A stretch of 64,000 nucleotides of DNA from Pseudomonas psychrophila (GCF_001043005.1 NZ_JYKZ01000004.1:310001-374000), one strand, 5' to 3'; shown: positions 17,356 through 26,848, numbered from the stretch's first letter. Notes: generated by a model not told the origin, from the sequence alone. Numbers and translations: made by a program.

Positions 17356-17679
17356 TCAGTTAACGCAACGGCGTACAGCCGAAATTTCAGGCACGTCCAG
17401 ACGCCGCATATACACGTGCAGTGGTTCGGTGATGTTAAGGCGGTCATCGATATTTTGATCCAGTAATAACTGAATCAGCTCGCGCTTCAGGGTCATGTTG
17501 TCTGCGCCATCGGCCTGCCAGACAAACTCGCTGGTGGGCGTGATGTTGTCGTCAGCAACATCCATCCCGAAGGAATCCTCACTGAAACGGACAATGTGCT
17601 GGCCTGTCTTGCGATTGAAACCAACAAAGCCATTAAGCAGGTCGGCGGCTTGGCAGATAAGTTGCGAAGTGATGCGCAT
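17356..17679 (-). CDS. Conserved hypothetical protein
   Basis: 107 residues from ATG 17677-17679 (MRITSQLICQAADLLNGFVG), chosen over the in-frame GTG at 17691 because AGG lies 6 bp before it. No signal peptide or membrane segment. It has a middle acidic part (FSEDSFGMDVADDNITPTSE) and a C-terminal MRRLDVPEISAVRRCVN. I do not recognise a family. Convergent with the diguanylate cyclase and divergent from glpQ; nothing ties it to either. Confidence 0.65.
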   Translation of the reverse strand: MRITSQLICQAADLLNGFVGFNRKTGQHIVRFSEDSFGMDVADDNITPTSEFVWQADGADNMTLKRELIQLLLDQNIDDRLNITEPLHVYMRRLDVPEISAVRRCVN

Positions 17680-17911
17680 GGTAAACCTCACTGACGAGCC
17701 AGAAGGCTCTGGAACAATGGTTTACACGCAAGATGTAACGCTTGTCCCTCTGCCGGGGACGTTGGTGTGGTCAAGAATACTGCACATTTGTAAGAAAAAA
17801 CGCTTAAAAACAAGCAAGACACTCATTTGTGTCAGGTTCTCGATAGCCTCCATGACTGTCTTGTTGTTAAAAAGGCGGTCTCTATTTTTCTGATTGAAAG
17901 GAATTCAACCA

Positions 17912-19033
17912 ATGCCTGACACTTTTGGCAAAAGCGCCCTGCTTCTAAGCCTGATTCTGGGAATCGGCGGCGCACAGGCCGCCAGCGCACCCAACGCTAC
18001 CGAGGCGGCACTGGCCAACGCTCATGGCATCCCGCACCCGGCCGTAATTGCACATCGCGGTGCATCCTTCGATGCCCCGGAATCAACTGCAGCAGCCTAT
18101 ACCCTCGCCCGTGATCTGGGCGCCGACTACCTGGAAATGGACCTTCAACGCAGCAAGGACGGGGTTCTGTTTGCGCTTCACGACAACAGCCTGTTACGCA
18201 CCACTGACGTGGCCGAAAAATTCCCGGACCGCAAGGACAGTCCCGCCAGCGCCTTCACCCTGGCCGAGCTTAAAACCCTGGATGCCGGTAGCTGGTTCAA
18301 TCAGGCTTACCCTGATCGCGCGCGCCCATCCTATGCAGGGCTACCGATTCTGACCCTGGACGAAATAATCGATATTGCCCAAGGCAATCCACACTACAAA
18401 CCGGGCCTGTACATCGAAACCAAAGAACCCAAGCAGTTCCCGGGACTTGAGCACGACCTGAAAAACAAGCTGAGCGAGCGTGGTTGGCTTGAACCTGCAA
18501 CTACAACAGAGTCAAAAGTCGGCCAGGGTAAAGGTCGGGTCATGCTGCAAACCTTTGAGAAAAGCAGCCTTGAGCTGCTGCAAAAAGAAATGCCCGACAC
18601 TCCGAAAATCCTGCTGCTGTGGGTGGGTGAAGGCGGCATGACACCCAACACCAGCAAGAGCTTTACAGACTCGGGCGAGAAGGACAAAGCTGCCTATTAC
18701 GCCAAACAGCAGCCCAAGGACAAAGCCGAGTTCATCCAGTGGCTCGACTTTGCCAAGGCCAACGGCGCTATCGGCACAGGCCCTTCGGCGGCATTGACCC
18801 ACGGCGGAGACCAAAGCTACTTCGACCTGATCAAGCCGTGGATGAACAAGGCTACCCACGACAAGGGCATGCTGGTGCACGTGTACACCCTCGACGAACC
18901 GGTTGATTTCAAGAAAGCGATGGAAGCAGGGGTCGACGGCATTTTTACGAACCGCGCCAGCGAGTTGCTCAAATTCTATCAGCGCCCCGCCCCACACAGC
19001 GTCAACCAACTGTTGGAAAAGAATGGCTATTAA
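17912..19033 (+). CDS. glpQ: Periplasmic glycerophosphodiester phosphodiesterase
   Basis: 373 residues from ATG 17912 (AAAGGA at 10 bp); the TTG at 17894 is rejected. Signal peptide to about AQAASA. GDPD motifs: VIAHRGASFDAPESTAAAY (catalytic His and Arg), EMDLQRSKDGVLFALHD (metal Glu/Asp and second His), and C-terminal VHVYTLDEPVDFKKAMEAGV DGIFTN. Splits glycerophosphodiesters to glycerol-3-phosphate plus alcohol in the periplasm, serving phosphate and carbon supply. Monocistronic. I saw no clear Pho box in its upstream region. Confidence 0.94.
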   Translation: MPDTFGKSALLLSLILGIGGAQAASAPNATEAALANAHGIPHPAVIAHRGASFDAPESTAAAYTLARDLGADYLEMDLQRSKDGVLFALHDNSLLRTTDVAEKFPDRKDSPASAFTLAELKTLDAGSWFNQAYPDRARPSYAGLPILTLDEIIDIAQGNPHYKPGLYIETKEPKQFPGLEHDLKNKLSERGWLEPATTTESKVGQGKGRVMLQTFEKSSLELLQKEMPDTPKILLLWVGEGGMTPNTSKSFTDSGEKDKAAYYAKQQPKDKAEFIQWLDFAKANGAIGTGPSAALTHGGDQSYFDLIKPWMNKATHDKGMLVHVYTLDEPVDFKKAMEAGVDGIFTNRASELLKFYQRPAPHSVNQLLEKNGY

Positions 19034-19129
19034 GTCCGTGACTCCGTAGCCGGGTGAAAATTAAGGATGAGTTAAGTTGCGCCGGGTAATCTGATCCCAC
19101 TTAAACACCTCAACCCCAAGGGATTAAAC

Positions 19130-19435
19130 ATGAAAGCACTTAATGTAGTATTCGCCACTGTTGCCCTGGCTCTGACTGCCGGTATTGCCCAGGCTGATGT
19201 ACGCCCGGACCATATTCCAGGCCTGATCAAATCGGGTGAAATCACCTCATTTGAAAAGTTGAATCAAGCGGCGCTGGATAAACACCCAGGCGCAACCATT
19301 CTCGATACCGAGCTTGATCACTCTTACGGCAAACTGGTTTATGAAGTTGAATTGCGCGATAGCAAAGGTGTTAAGTGGGACGTCGATCTCGACGCTAAAA
19401 CAGCCGAAGTCCTGCAAGACAAACAAGACACTTAA
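19130..19435 (+). CDS. Exported PepSY-domain protein
   Basis: 101 residues. Signal peptide MKALNVVFATVALALTAGIAQA followed by DVRPDHIP. The rest is one PepSY domain: SFEKLNQAALDKHPGATILD TELDHSYGKLVYEVELRDSKG and WDVDLDAKTAEVLQDK. Periplasmic PepSY proteins often inhibit proteases or sit beside envelope two-component systems; here there is no response regulator next door, only an unrelated histidine kinase after the terminator. Function unassigned. Confidence 0.88.
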   Translation: MKALNVVFATVALALTAGIAQADVRPDHIPGLIKSGEITSFEKLNQAALDKHPGATILDTELDHSYGKLVYEVELRDSKGVKWDVDLDAKTAEVLQDKQDT

Positions 19436-19450
19436 GTCGACTTAATAAAA

Positions 19451-19488
19451 AGGCCGCGCCGTTCAATATGAATGGCGCGGCCTTTTTT
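19451..19488 (+). terminator. Strong terminator after the PepSY gene
   Basis: AGGCCGCGCC and GGCGCGGCCT form a 10-bp perfect stem extended by TTC/GAA, followed by TTTTTT. The A-run on the other side would make it work in both directions. Confidence 0.92.
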
Positions 19489-19584
19489 ATTGGCTCCGCT
19501 CGGGCTTTTATAGATATTGCCCCTGCGTTTGTGCCACGCTGAGTGTTCTGGCTGGAATCAAATCTTTAAACAAGAGCATTTACC

Positions 19585-20763
19585 ATGGCGCAAGGCGCGA
19601 TTGAAGATATCGCAACGATTAACCGGATCAGTGCAGTTCCCGCGATCCTCAAGGTCATTACTGAAATGACCGGTATGCGCTTTGCCGCCGTTGCCCGTGT
19701 CACCCAAACCACCTGGACCGCCTGCGCGGTGCTCGACAATCTGAACTTTGGTTTGCAACCGGGCGGAGAACTGGACCTGGTCAGCACCCTGTGCTTTGAA
19801 AGTATGAACTCGCACCTGCCGATCATCATCGACAACGCCAGCGCAGACCCGCTCTACCAGCACCACCAAACGCCAAAGATGTATCGTTTCGAAAGTTACA
19901 TCACGATCCCGGTATGGCGTACCGACGGCAGCTTCTTCGGTACCTTGTGCGCGCTTGACCCCAAGCCTGCAAGCCTCAGAAGCAGCAACATCCAGTCCAC
20001 AATGGAGTCCTTTTCACGCCTGCTGTCGCTGCAAATAGAAGCAGAAGAAAACCTGCAACGCACTGAAACAGCGCTGCTGCAAGAACGTGAGAATGCAGAG
20101 TTGCGTGAACAATTCATCGCCGTTATCGGCCATGACTTGCGCAATCCGCTATTCGCCATCACTGCCGCCGCCGAGCGCTTGCTACGCAAGCACTCCAACC
20201 CGCTAAGCGATGTTCTGGTGCAGCACATCCTGGCCTCTGGCCATCGGGCATCTCAGTTGGTAGATGACGTGCTGGATTTTGCCCGGGGCCGTCTCGGTAG
20301 TGGAATTCCTGTAACTTTGAGCGAATGCTCTGATCTCAATCAAGTATTCAACCACGTGATTTCAGAGATACAGAACGTGCATCCCCAGCGTTTGATCCTG
20401 TCCGATATAGGGCAACTCATAGGTATTCGATGTGACCGTGGCCGCTTGGCACAACTGCTCTCCAACCTGCTGATCAATGCGATTACCCATGGTTGCAGCA
20501 CCGGTACGGTGCGCGTCACAGCCTTGATCCAGGACGGAGTGTTCAGCATCAGGGTAGCCAACCAGGGCAAGCCCATCCCGCATGACGTGCTGCCGCACCT
20601 GTTCAAACCCTACTCACGTCCGGCCAACCATACTCCGCAAGCAGGTCTTGGTCTTGGGTTGTACATTGCCAGCCAGATCGCCCTGTCCCACGGAGGCCAA
20701 CTGGAAGTCGCCTCGGATGAAGAAAACGGTACAGTTTTCACCTTTAGCTTGCCGGTAGCCTGA
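19585..20763 (+). CDS. Soluble GAF-domain sensor histidine kinase
   Basis: 392 residues, no membrane segments. An N-terminal GAF domain (about 10-155; FAAVARVTQTTWTACAVLDN, YITIPVWRTDGSFFGTLCAL) leads to a short coiled coil. HisKA follows with phospho-His in FIAVIGHDLRNPLFAI (about residue 185), then the ATPase domain: N-box QLLSNLLINAITHG, ANQGKPIP, and LGLGLYIASQIALSHGG. No receiver domain and no adjacent response regulator, so it is an orphan kinase. Start ATG 19585 has only a weak AAGAG before it. The GAF ligand is unknown; no chromophore cysteine can be asserted. Confidence 0.9.
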   Translation: MAQGAIEDIATINRISAVPAILKVITEMTGMRFAAVARVTQTTWTACAVLDNLNFGLQPGGELDLVSTLCFESMNSHLPIIIDNASADPLYQHHQTPKMYRFESYITIPVWRTDGSFFGTLCALDPKPASLRSSNIQSTMESFSRLLSLQIEAEENLQRTETALLQERENAELREQFIAVIGHDLRNPLFAITAAAERLLRKHSNPLSDVLVQHILASGHRASQLVDDVLDFARGRLGSGIPVTLSECSDLNQVFNHVISEIQNVHPQRLILSDIGQLIGIRCDRGRLAQLLSNLLINAITHGCSTGTVRVTALIQDGVFSIRVANQGKPIPHDVLPHLFKPYSRPANHTPQAGLGLGLYIASQIALSHGGQLEVASDEENGTVFTFSLPVA

Positions 20764-20881
20764 GCCTGCATACGAATAACTCTGTATTTGGCCTCCTGAT
20801 GGGTAGAAACTGACGCGATGCTCAGCCGTAACTGGCTTAACGCGTCAGTTACCCCCTATTGCGCCTCGACAGAATCTAGAC

Positions 20882-21388
20882 ATGAACACCCGCCTCTGCG
20901 CCCATGAAGACCTGACCCTCCTGCAGCGCGAGCAACTGCTCAAGATTGAGGTAGAACCTGATCAAATCGTATTTTGCGGCGACATAGCGTCGGCCTTGCA
21001 CTCGCTGCCTGCTCAGCCACACGAGGGAATCAAAGGATTGGTGCTGCTCTGTGAGGAGTTGCCGGTTGCCTTTTTATTACTTAAGCGTGAGCCACTGTTG
21101 GCCCATTGGGCAGAGGCTGGCAGCGCCACCTTGCATGCGTTTCAGGTCGACAGCCGCGTTCAGGGGCTGGGGCTGGGTAAAGCCTGTCTGCGCGAACTCC
21201 CCCGAGCCATTCAGCAGTTCTGGCCCGAAATCAGCCAATTGATGCTATCGGTAAGCCCGTTTAACGCCAGCGCCCTGGCCTTTTATCTGAGCCAGGGATG
21301 GACCGAACAGGGTGAAGCCTATCGTGGCGAGCGACGCTTGGTCCTTTCTCTGATGTCACCCGCTCAGCCCCAACTGCGAGCAAGCTAA
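20882..21388 (+). CDS. GNAT-family N-acetyltransferase
   Basis: 168 residues. Acetyl-CoA binding motif A is FQVDSRVQGLGLGKACLREL (about 95-115), with SVSPFNASALAFYLSQGWTE after it as the usual C-terminal half (asparagine and the FY of motif B). Substrate unknown. Its last four bases overlap the convergent GyrI-like gene. Confidence 0.88.
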   Translation: MNTRLCAHEDLTLLQREQLLKIEVEPDQIVFCGDIASALHSLPAQPHEGIKGLVLLCEELPVAFLLLKREPLLAHWAEAGSATLHAFQVDSRVQGLGLGKACLRELPRAIQQFWPEISQLMLSVSPFNASALAFYLSQGWTEQGEAYRGERRLVLSLMSPAQPQLRAS

Positions 21389-21876
21389 ACGGATTTCTTA
21401 ACCGGCAACCAGATCTCTAGCAGCCCTGTGCCGGTGTCCGGATTAAAATCTGCGCTGTAACGTTCAAACTCGGGCGCATCCACTGCTTCGTAGCCCGACT
21501 GAGGCAGCCAGTCTTTCCAGATCGCCTGAAACGTCTGCGCAAGGGTGTCCAATGGGCCGTGATGCTCAAAGACTGCATACGACTGCTCTTGCAACTCAAT
21601 CCAGCGATAGCGCTCGGGCAAATCGTCCAGCTTGCTGATAGCCACGCCAGCAATGTATTCAAAGCCCCCCTCGCCATCAGGATTGCAACAAACGCCGTAG
21701 GTTTCCTCGCCAATTTGACTTGGTACCTTTCCGATTTCCGGAATGAATTTTTCCCACAGTTGTGGAATTCGGCTAGCAGTCTCCTGAGTGAAACGGCCAC
21801 CCAATCCCGCGATCAATTGAAACTGACCTTTGGTAAATCGCGGAGCCGACAGTTCGAACTTTTTTATTTGATCCAT
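21385..21876 (-). CDS. GyrI-like / AraC effector-binding domain protein
   Basis: 163 residues, consisting of a single GyrI-like small-molecule binding fold: FTKGQFQLIAGLGGRFT, GVCCNPDGEGGFEYIAGVAI, YAVFEHHGPLDTLAQTFQAI W, and the C-terminal FERYSADFNPDTGTGLLEIW LPV. No HTH, so it is not itself a regulator. Such solo domains bind or hydrolyse small cytotoxic compounds, or modulate gyrase in the SbmC branch. Convergent with the GNAT gene. Confidence 0.85.
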   Translation of the reverse strand: MDQIKKFELSAPRFTKGQFQLIAGLGGRFTQETASRIPQLWEKFIPEIGKVPSQIGEETYGVCCNPDGEGGFEYIAGVAISKLDDLPERYRWIELQEQSYAVFEHHGPLDTLAQTFQAIWKDWLPQSGYEAVDAPEFERYSADFNPDTGTGLLEIWLPVKKSV

Positions 21877-22075
21877 GGGGCATACTCGATGGAGTAAGTA
21901 GGAAACCTAGCAGCAGAGTATAGGAACAAAAATACAGCCCAGTCGGATCGGCGAGAAAATAGGTCCTGACAGCATCTAGACAAAAGGCCATCACCGCCCG
22001 TATTGTTCCGCCCAGACCACCGCAGTGGTCAACGTCGCTCGGACGGTTCCGGGCGCTTACGTATCAGAGGCACAC

Positions 22076-23284
22076 ATGGCAGACCAAGGTTCGCCGCGCC
22101 GCTTTGCGCGCATAGATCGACTCCCCCCTTATGTTTTCAACATCACTGCTGAACTGAAGATGGCCGCCCGACGTCGTGGCGAAGACATCATCGACTTCAG
22201 CATGGGTAACCCTGACGGCCCGACACCTCCTCATATCGTTGAAAAACTCTGCACCGTCGCACAGCGTGAGGACACTCACGGCTACTCGACATCGCGTGGC
22301 ATTCCTCGCCTGCGTCGTGCTATTTCTCGCTGGTATGCCGACCGTTACAACGTTGAGATTGATCCGGAACACGAAGCCATCGTCACCATCGGTTCCAAGG
22401 AAGGTCTGGCGCACTTGATGCTCGCCACCCTGGATCAGGGCGACACCGTGCTGGTGCCTAACCCCAGCTACCCGATTCACATTTACGGTGCCGTGATCGC
22501 CGGCGCCCAGGTGCGTTCGGTGCCGCTGATTCCGGGCGTGGACTTTTTTGCCGAGCTGGAAAAAGCCATTCGCGGCTCGATCCCCAAGCCAAAAATGATG
22601 ATCCTGGGCTTCCCGTCCAACCCAACGGCGCAATGCGTTGAACTGGATTTTTTCGAGCGCGTAGTGGCGCTGGCCAAACAGTACGATGTACTGGTGGTTC
22701 ACGACCTGGCTTACGCCGACATTGTCTATGATGGCTGGAAAGCGCCCTCGATCATGCAAGTACCGGGCGCCAAGGATGTGGCCGTGGAGTTCTTCACCCT
22801 GTCCAAAAGCTACAACATGGCAGGCTGGCGCATTGGTTTTATGGTGGGTAATCCGGAGCTGGTCAATGCCCTGGCACGGATCAAGAGCTACCACGACTAT
22901 GGCACCTTCACCCCGCTGCAAGTCGCGGCCATCGCTGCGCTCGAAGGCGACCAGCAGTGCGTCAAGGATATTGCCGAGCAGTACCGCCAGCGCCGTAACG
23001 TGATCGTCAAAGGGTTGCACGAACTGGGATGGATGGTCGAAAACCCGAAAGCTTCGATGTATGTCTGGGCCAAGATTCCCGAGGCTTATGCACACATGGG
23101 TTCACTGGAGTTCGCCAAAAAGCTGCTGTCGGACGCCAAGGTCTGTGTGTCGCCAGGAGTAGGATTTGGTGAGTATGGCGACGACCATGTGCGTTTTGCC
23201 CTGATTGAAAATCAGGACCGCATTCGTCAGGCGCTACGTGGCATTCGCGCCATGTTTCGCGCAGATGGCTTTAACGCTGGCTAA
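22076..23284 (+). CDS. alaC: Alanine transaminase, class I/II aminotransferase
   Basis: 402 residues from ATG 22076 ([20 protein letters not shown]). PLP enzyme that makes alanine from pyruvate with glutamate as donor. [41 protein letters not shown], and the PLP-lysine block [20 protein letters not shown] (about residue 250) identify the AlaC group. C-terminal [20 protein letters not shown]. The frame extends upstream to 22025, but the family N-terminus starts at 22076. Monocistronic; a REP pair follows. Confidence 0.93.
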   Translation: MADQGSPRRFARIDRLPPYVFNITAELKMAARRRGEDIIDFSMGNPDGPTPPHIVEKLCTVAQREDTHGYSTSRGIPRLRRAISRWYADRYNVEIDPEHEAIVTIGSKEGLAHLMLATLDQGDTVLVPNPSYPIHIYGAVIAGAQVRSVPLIPGVDFFAELEKAIRGSIPKPKMMILGFPSNPTAQCVELDFFERVVALAKQYDVLVVHDLAYADIVYDGWKAPSIMQVPGAKDVAVEFFTLSKSYNMAGWRIGFMVGNPELVNALARIKSYHDYGTFTPLQVAAIAALEGDQQCVKDIAEQYRQRRNVIVKGLHELGWMVENPKASMYVWAKIPEAYAHMGSLEFAKKLLSDAKVCVSPGVGFGEYGDDHVRFALIENQDRIRQALRGIRAMFRADGFNAG

Positions 23285-23316
23285 AGCCCGGCGCAAACCA
23301 AACCTGTAGATGCTCT

Positions 23317-23371
23317 ATGTGGGAGCGAGCCTGCTCGCGAAAGACCTTCGCGAGCAGGCTCGCTCCCACAT
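23317..23371. repeat. REP inverted pair (REPIN)
   Basis: GTGGGAGCGAGCCTGCTCGCG and its reverse complement face each other around a short loop between convergent alaC and gntP. A further GC-rich half-element (GTAGCCGCTGCCGCAGGCTG) follows at 23386-23412. Typical Pseudomonas extragenic palindromes. Confidence 0.9.
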
Positions 23372-23425
23372 TGGCAGTTTTCCTGTAGCCGCTGCCGCAG
23401 GCTGCGACTACAAAATGTTGATGGC

Positions 23426-24778
23426 TTAAACCACCAGCGACAGCAGCAGAATAAAGATCAAACCTACAATCGACAGAATGGTTTCCATCGCGGTCCAGGT
23501 CTTGAACGTTTCAGCCACGGTCATGTTGAAGTACTGCTTCACCAGCCAGAAACCTGCATCGTTGACGTGAGACAGAATCAACGATCCAGCCCCTGTCGCC
23601 AGGACCAGCAGTTCGCGGTTTACACCTGGAATCATATCCACCACCGGCAACACAATCCCCGCCCCGGTAATCGTCGCCACAGTCGCAGAACCTGTTGCGA
23701 TACGAATCACTGCGGCCACCAGCCAGGCCAGCAGGATTGGCGAAATTTGTGCGTTCACCGCCATATGGCCGATCACATCACCCACACCGCTCGCTACCAG
23801 CATTTGCTTGAAACCGCCGCCCGCGCCAATGATCAGAATGATCGCTGCGGTAGGGGCCAGGCTCGCGTCGAGCAGTTTGAGAATGCGCTTGGAGTCGATC
23901 CCCTGGCGCGCGCCAAAGGTGTAGAGCGCCAGCAGCAATGCCAACAGCAGAGCGCTGATCGGGTGGCCGATCATGTCCATCCAGACACGGAAGAAGTTGC
24001 CATCAGGCAGCGCGACGTCAGCAAACGTCTTGAGCAACATCAGGAACACCGGCAGCAGCACAGTGATCAGGGTGATGGAGAAGCTCGGCAGCGTGCTGGA
24101 TTCCGGCTCGCTCGCCAGCTGGTCCATCAGCTCCTGGGATGCGTGACCCGGGATGTACTTAGAGATAAACGTGCCATAAATCGGACCGGCAATGATCGCG
24201 GTAGGCAGTGCAACGATCAGACCGTACAAAATAGTCTTACCGATATCGGCACCAAATACCCCGATGGCCAGCAGGGGGCCCGGGTGCGGTGGCACCAGGC
24301 CGTGTACCGCCGACAAACCTGCGAGCAATGGAATACCGATTTTGATGATCGACACGCCGGTACGACGCGCAACGATGAACACCAAAGGAATCAGCAGTAC
24401 AAAGCCGATTTCGAAGAACAGCGGAATACCGACCAGGAAAGCGGCAAACATCATCGCCCACTGCACTTTTTCCTTGCCGAAGGCACGGATCAAGGTACGG
24501 GCAATTTGGTCAGCACCACCGGAGTCAGCCATCATTTTGCCAAGCATGGTGCCCAGTGCCAGGATGATCCCGACAAAGCCCAACACACCACCAAAGCCGT
24601 CCTGGAACGATTTGATGATCAGGTTGGCAGGCATGCCGGCGGTCAAGCCCAGAAACGCGGAGGCGATGATCAGAGCAATGAATGGGTGCAGCTTGAATCG
24701 GGTGATCAGTACGATCAGCCCGATGATGGTGACCACTGCATCGAGCAGCAGAAACGTATTGTGGGACATGCCTAGCAT
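23426..24778 (-). CDS. gntP: Gluconate permease, GntP family
   Basis: 450 residues, about 12 membrane segments, full length for GntP/GntT proton symporters. Family motifs: FGGVLGFVGIILALGTMLGK MMADSGGADQIA, GIPLFFEIGFVLLIPLVF, VPPHPGPLLA and SLILSHVNDAGFWLVKQYF. Imports gluconate. ATG 24778 has AGGAG 7 bp upstream, and an AAGAACAAAAA tract (24793-24804) just before it, a Crc/Hfq-type site. A TAGCGCT element at 24840 fits GntR control. Lies downstream of gntK, same strand, 85 bp gap. Confidence 0.94.
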   Translation of the reverse strand: MLGMSHNTFLLLDAVVTIIGLIVLITRFKLHPFIALIIASAFLGLTAGMPANLIIKSFQDGFGGVLGFVGIILALGTMLGKMMADSGGADQIARTLIRAFGKEKVQWAMMFAAFLVGIPLFFEIGFVLLIPLVFIVARRTGVSIIKIGIPLLAGLSAVHGLVPPHPGPLLAIGVFGADIGKTILYGLIVALPTAIIAGPIYGTFISKYIPGHASQELMDQLASEPESSTLPSFSITLITVLLPVFLMLLKTFADVALPDGNFFRVWMDMIGHPISALLLALLLALYTFGARQGIDSKRILKLLDASLAPTAAIILIIGAGGGFKQMLVASGVGDVIGHMAVNAQISPILLAWLVAAVIRIATGSATVATITGAGIVLPVVDMIPGVNRELLVLATGAGSLILSHVNDAGFWLVKQYFNMTVAETFKTWTAMETILSIVGLIFILLLSLVV

Positions 24779-24837
24779 GGGGCGTCTCCTGCCTTTTTGT
24801 TCTTATCAAGTACGTGTGTGCCGCTACAGCCGAGGCA

Positions 24838-24849
24838 GGTAGCGCTATC
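24838..24849. promoter_or_regulatory. Candidate GntR operator before gntP
   Basis: GGTAGCGCTATC, near-palindrome around AGCGCT, in the gntK-gntP gap. It shares the core with the sites at 25415 and 25583. Confidence 0.6.
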
Positions 24850-24863
24850 TGATTGAAACAACA

Positions 24864-25397
24864 TCATGAGGTTGCCATTACCGTCTGCTCGCACCACCAA
24901 TCCTGGGCAGCGCTCGCTAATTGCTTAATGTTCATCTCGGCTGCATTCAGGGTCAGCACCAATGACTCATTGGTGGGTGACTCAAGCGCAGCGAACTGAC
25001 TGTCGATCAGGGTCTTGGGCATGAAATGCCCCGGACGATCGGCCACTCGCGCTGCGGCAACCTCGGGGGTCAGCTCCAGAAACACAAAACCCAAACCGTC
25101 GACCGCACCACGCAAGCGTTCGCGATAGCGCAGCTTTAGCGCCGAGCAGGTCAAGACCGGACGCTGGCCGCTGGCAACCGCACGACGCAATTCATCGCAC
25201 AGGCTGTCTAACCAGCCGGCACGGTCTTCATCGGTCAGGGGAATACCGGCACTCATTTTGTCAATGTTGGCCGCAGGGTGAAACGCATCGCCTTCAATCG
25301 GGGTCGCGCCATTGAGCTGGCACAGTGCCTGGCTAACGCTGGACTTGCCGCAGCCGGCAACGCCCATGATGACCAGAGCAGTGATAGGTTGACTCAT
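24864..25397 (-). CDS. gntK: Gluconokinase
   Basis: 177 residues from ATG 25397 (MSQPITALVIMGVAGCGKSS), with GAGGTG at 5 bp; a longer frame to 25457 is rejected. P-loop MGVAGCGKSSV, then EGDAFHPAANIDKMSAGIPL TDEDRAGWL and TCSALKLRYRERLRG, all diagnostic of thermoresistant-type GntK. Phosphorylates gluconate to 6-phosphogluconate, feeding the Entner-Doudoroff route encoded at 39-43 kb. Operon with gntP and divergent from gntR. Confidence 0.95.
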   Translation of the reverse strand: MSQPITALVIMGVAGCGKSSVSQALCQLNGATPIEGDAFHPAANIDKMSAGIPLTDEDRAGWLDSLCDELRRAVASGQRPVLTCSALKLRYRERLRGAVDGLGFVFLELTPEVAAARVADRPGHFMPKTLIDSQFAALESPTNESLVLTLNAAEMNIKQLASAAQDWWCEQTVMATS

Positions 25398-25414
25398 GAA
25401 ACACCTCAGTCCGT

Positions 25415-25428
25415 AGACAGCGCTGTCT
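25415..25428. promoter_or_regulatory. Candidate GntR operator before gntK
   Basis: AGACAGCGCTGTCT is a perfect 14-bp palindrome 18 bp upstream of the gntK start, in the gntK/gntR divergent region. Confidence 0.65.
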
Positions 25429-25582
25429 TTGTTCATGCGTTCAATACTTGAAAGCAAAGCACAAAGCCTAGGCTACCGACGTCTATTTCTCATTTTTATG
25501 GGGAGACGCGGTGACGCTCTCGACATACAAAGCTGGGGTAACTGATTTACACACAATCAGGCAATTGCGGGCACGTCAGGAC

Positions 25583-25596
25583 AGCGCTACCTTAGT
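25583..25596. promoter_or_regulatory. Candidate GntR operator before gntR
   Basis: Minus strand reads ACTAAGGTAGCGCT. As I recall, the operator described for P. aeruginosa GntR is AC-N-AAG-N-TAGCGCT; this is a full match. 30 bp upstream of the gntR start, consistent with autoregulation. Confidence 0.7.
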
Positions 25597-25626
25597 GACT
25601 TGTTTTTTGTTTGGCAAGCCGCCCCG

Positions 25627-26658
25627 ATGACCACCTCTAAAAACGATAAAAACACCCGAACCACGGGTCGCCCCACCCTTAACGAAGTTGCCCGCCTTGC
25701 AGGGGTCAGCCCTATCACGGCCTCCCGTGCCTTGCGCGGTATCAGCAGCGTCGCCACGGACCTTGCCGAAAAGGTGCGAATCGCAGCAGACGAGCTGAAC
25801 TACGTGGTTAACCCGGCTGCTCGGGCACTGGCTTCGGCACAGAGTCACTCCGTTGTGGTGCTGGTCCCTTCATTGTCCAATCTGTTGTTCATCGACACCC
25901 TCGAAGCCATCCATGACGTATTGCGTCCCCGGGGGTTTGAGGTGCTGATCGGTAACTTTCACTACTCGCGCGATGAAGAAGAGAACCTGCTGCGCAACTA
26001 TATGGCCTATCAGCCACGCGGCCTCCTGCTGACCGGATTTGACCGCTCCGAAAGCTCACGCCGGATGATTGAAAGCAGCAATGTACCCTGCGTGTACATG
26101 ATGGAGCTGGATGCCGCCGAGGGCCTGAACTGCGTCGGTTTCTCCCAGTTAAAAGCCGGTGAAACCGCTGCCCGCCATTTGATCTCCCGTGGTCGCAAGC
26201 GTCTGGCCTATATAGGCGCTCAACTCGATCAGCGCACGCTGCTGCGTGGCGAGGGCTATCGCCGCGCTTTGCAGGAAGCCGGCTTGTACAATCCGGAGCT
26301 TGAACTGCTGACGCCGCGCCCGTCCTCTGTTGGCCTTGGTGGCGAACTGTTCCTGCAGTTGCTGGCCAGCCATCCGCAGGTAGATGCAATCTTTTTCGGC
26401 AACGATGACCTTGCCCAGGGCGCACTGCTGGAAGCCGCACGCACCGGCATTAAAATCCCGGAGCAGATCGCCATATTAGGTTTTAACGACCTTCCGTCCT
26501 CGGAATTTATGGTGCCGCGCTTAAGCAGTATTCGCACCCCCCGAGAAGCCATCGGCCGTCGTGCGGCCGAGCAGATGCTCACACTGATGGCCGGCAATAA
26601 AGTCGCTAATCCAGTGCAGGACATGGGATTTGAACTGATGGTGCGTGAGAGCAGCTAA
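25627..26658 (+). CDS. gntR: LacI-family repressor of gluconate genes
   Basis: 343 residues from ATG 25627 (MTTSKNDKNTRTTGRPTLNE). HTH: VARLAGVSPITASRALRG, hinge ELNYVVNPAARALA, then a periplasmic-binding-like core (VVVLVPSLSNLLFIDTLEAI ... AIFFGNDDLAQGALL ... ILGFNDLPSSEFMVPRLSSI). Same length as P. aeruginosa GntR. Divergent from gntK-gntP, with AGCGCT-type sites before all three. Likely repressor released by gluconate or 6-phosphogluconate. Confidence 0.92.
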   Translation: MTTSKNDKNTRTTGRPTLNEVARLAGVSPITASRALRGISSVATDLAEKVRIAADELNYVVNPAARALASAQSHSVVVLVPSLSNLLFIDTLEAIHDVLRPRGFEVLIGNFHYSRDEEENLLRNYMAYQPRGLLLTGFDRSESSRRMIESSNVPCVYMMELDAAEGLNCVGFSQLKAGETAARHLISRGRKRLAYIGAQLDQRTLLRGEGYRRALQEAGLYNPELELLTPRPSSVGLGGELFLQLLASHPQVDAIFFGNDDLAQGALLEAARTGIKIPEQIAILGFNDLPSSEFMVPRLSSIRTPREAIGRRAAEQMLTLMAGNKVANPVQDMGFELMVRESS

Positions 26659-26660
26659 AG

Positions 26661-26814
26661 CCCGTAGCAGCTGCCTAAGGAACGAGGCTGCGTCCGGCTG
26701 CGCAGCAGTCGTAAACCCGGTGTACGCAATGTCACTGAAATACCCCGACTGAATGGTTTTACGAGCGCTACGCACTCGGACGTAGCCTCGCACGACTCGT
26801 CAACTGCTACCGGG
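26661..26814. repeat. MITE-like long inverted repeat, copy A
   Basis: Begins CCCGTAGCAGCTGCC and ends with the reverse complement of CCCGGTAGCAGTTGAC; inside, GAGGCTGCGTCCG and CGGACGTAGCCTC pair, and both arms carry GTCGTAAA/TTTACGA. Imperfect arms around a loop. The middle shares CGGTGTA and GAATGGTTTTACGA with copy B at 31357. Confidence 0.75.
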
Positions 26815-26848
26815 TTTTGCTCACCCAGTCGAGAATGTGTTGCGGCCT

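Noticed and set aside
23567..24775. 402-codon frame antisense to gntP
   Set aside because: Composition (His/Gln/Arg-rich) is that of a reversed membrane-protein gene; no motif.
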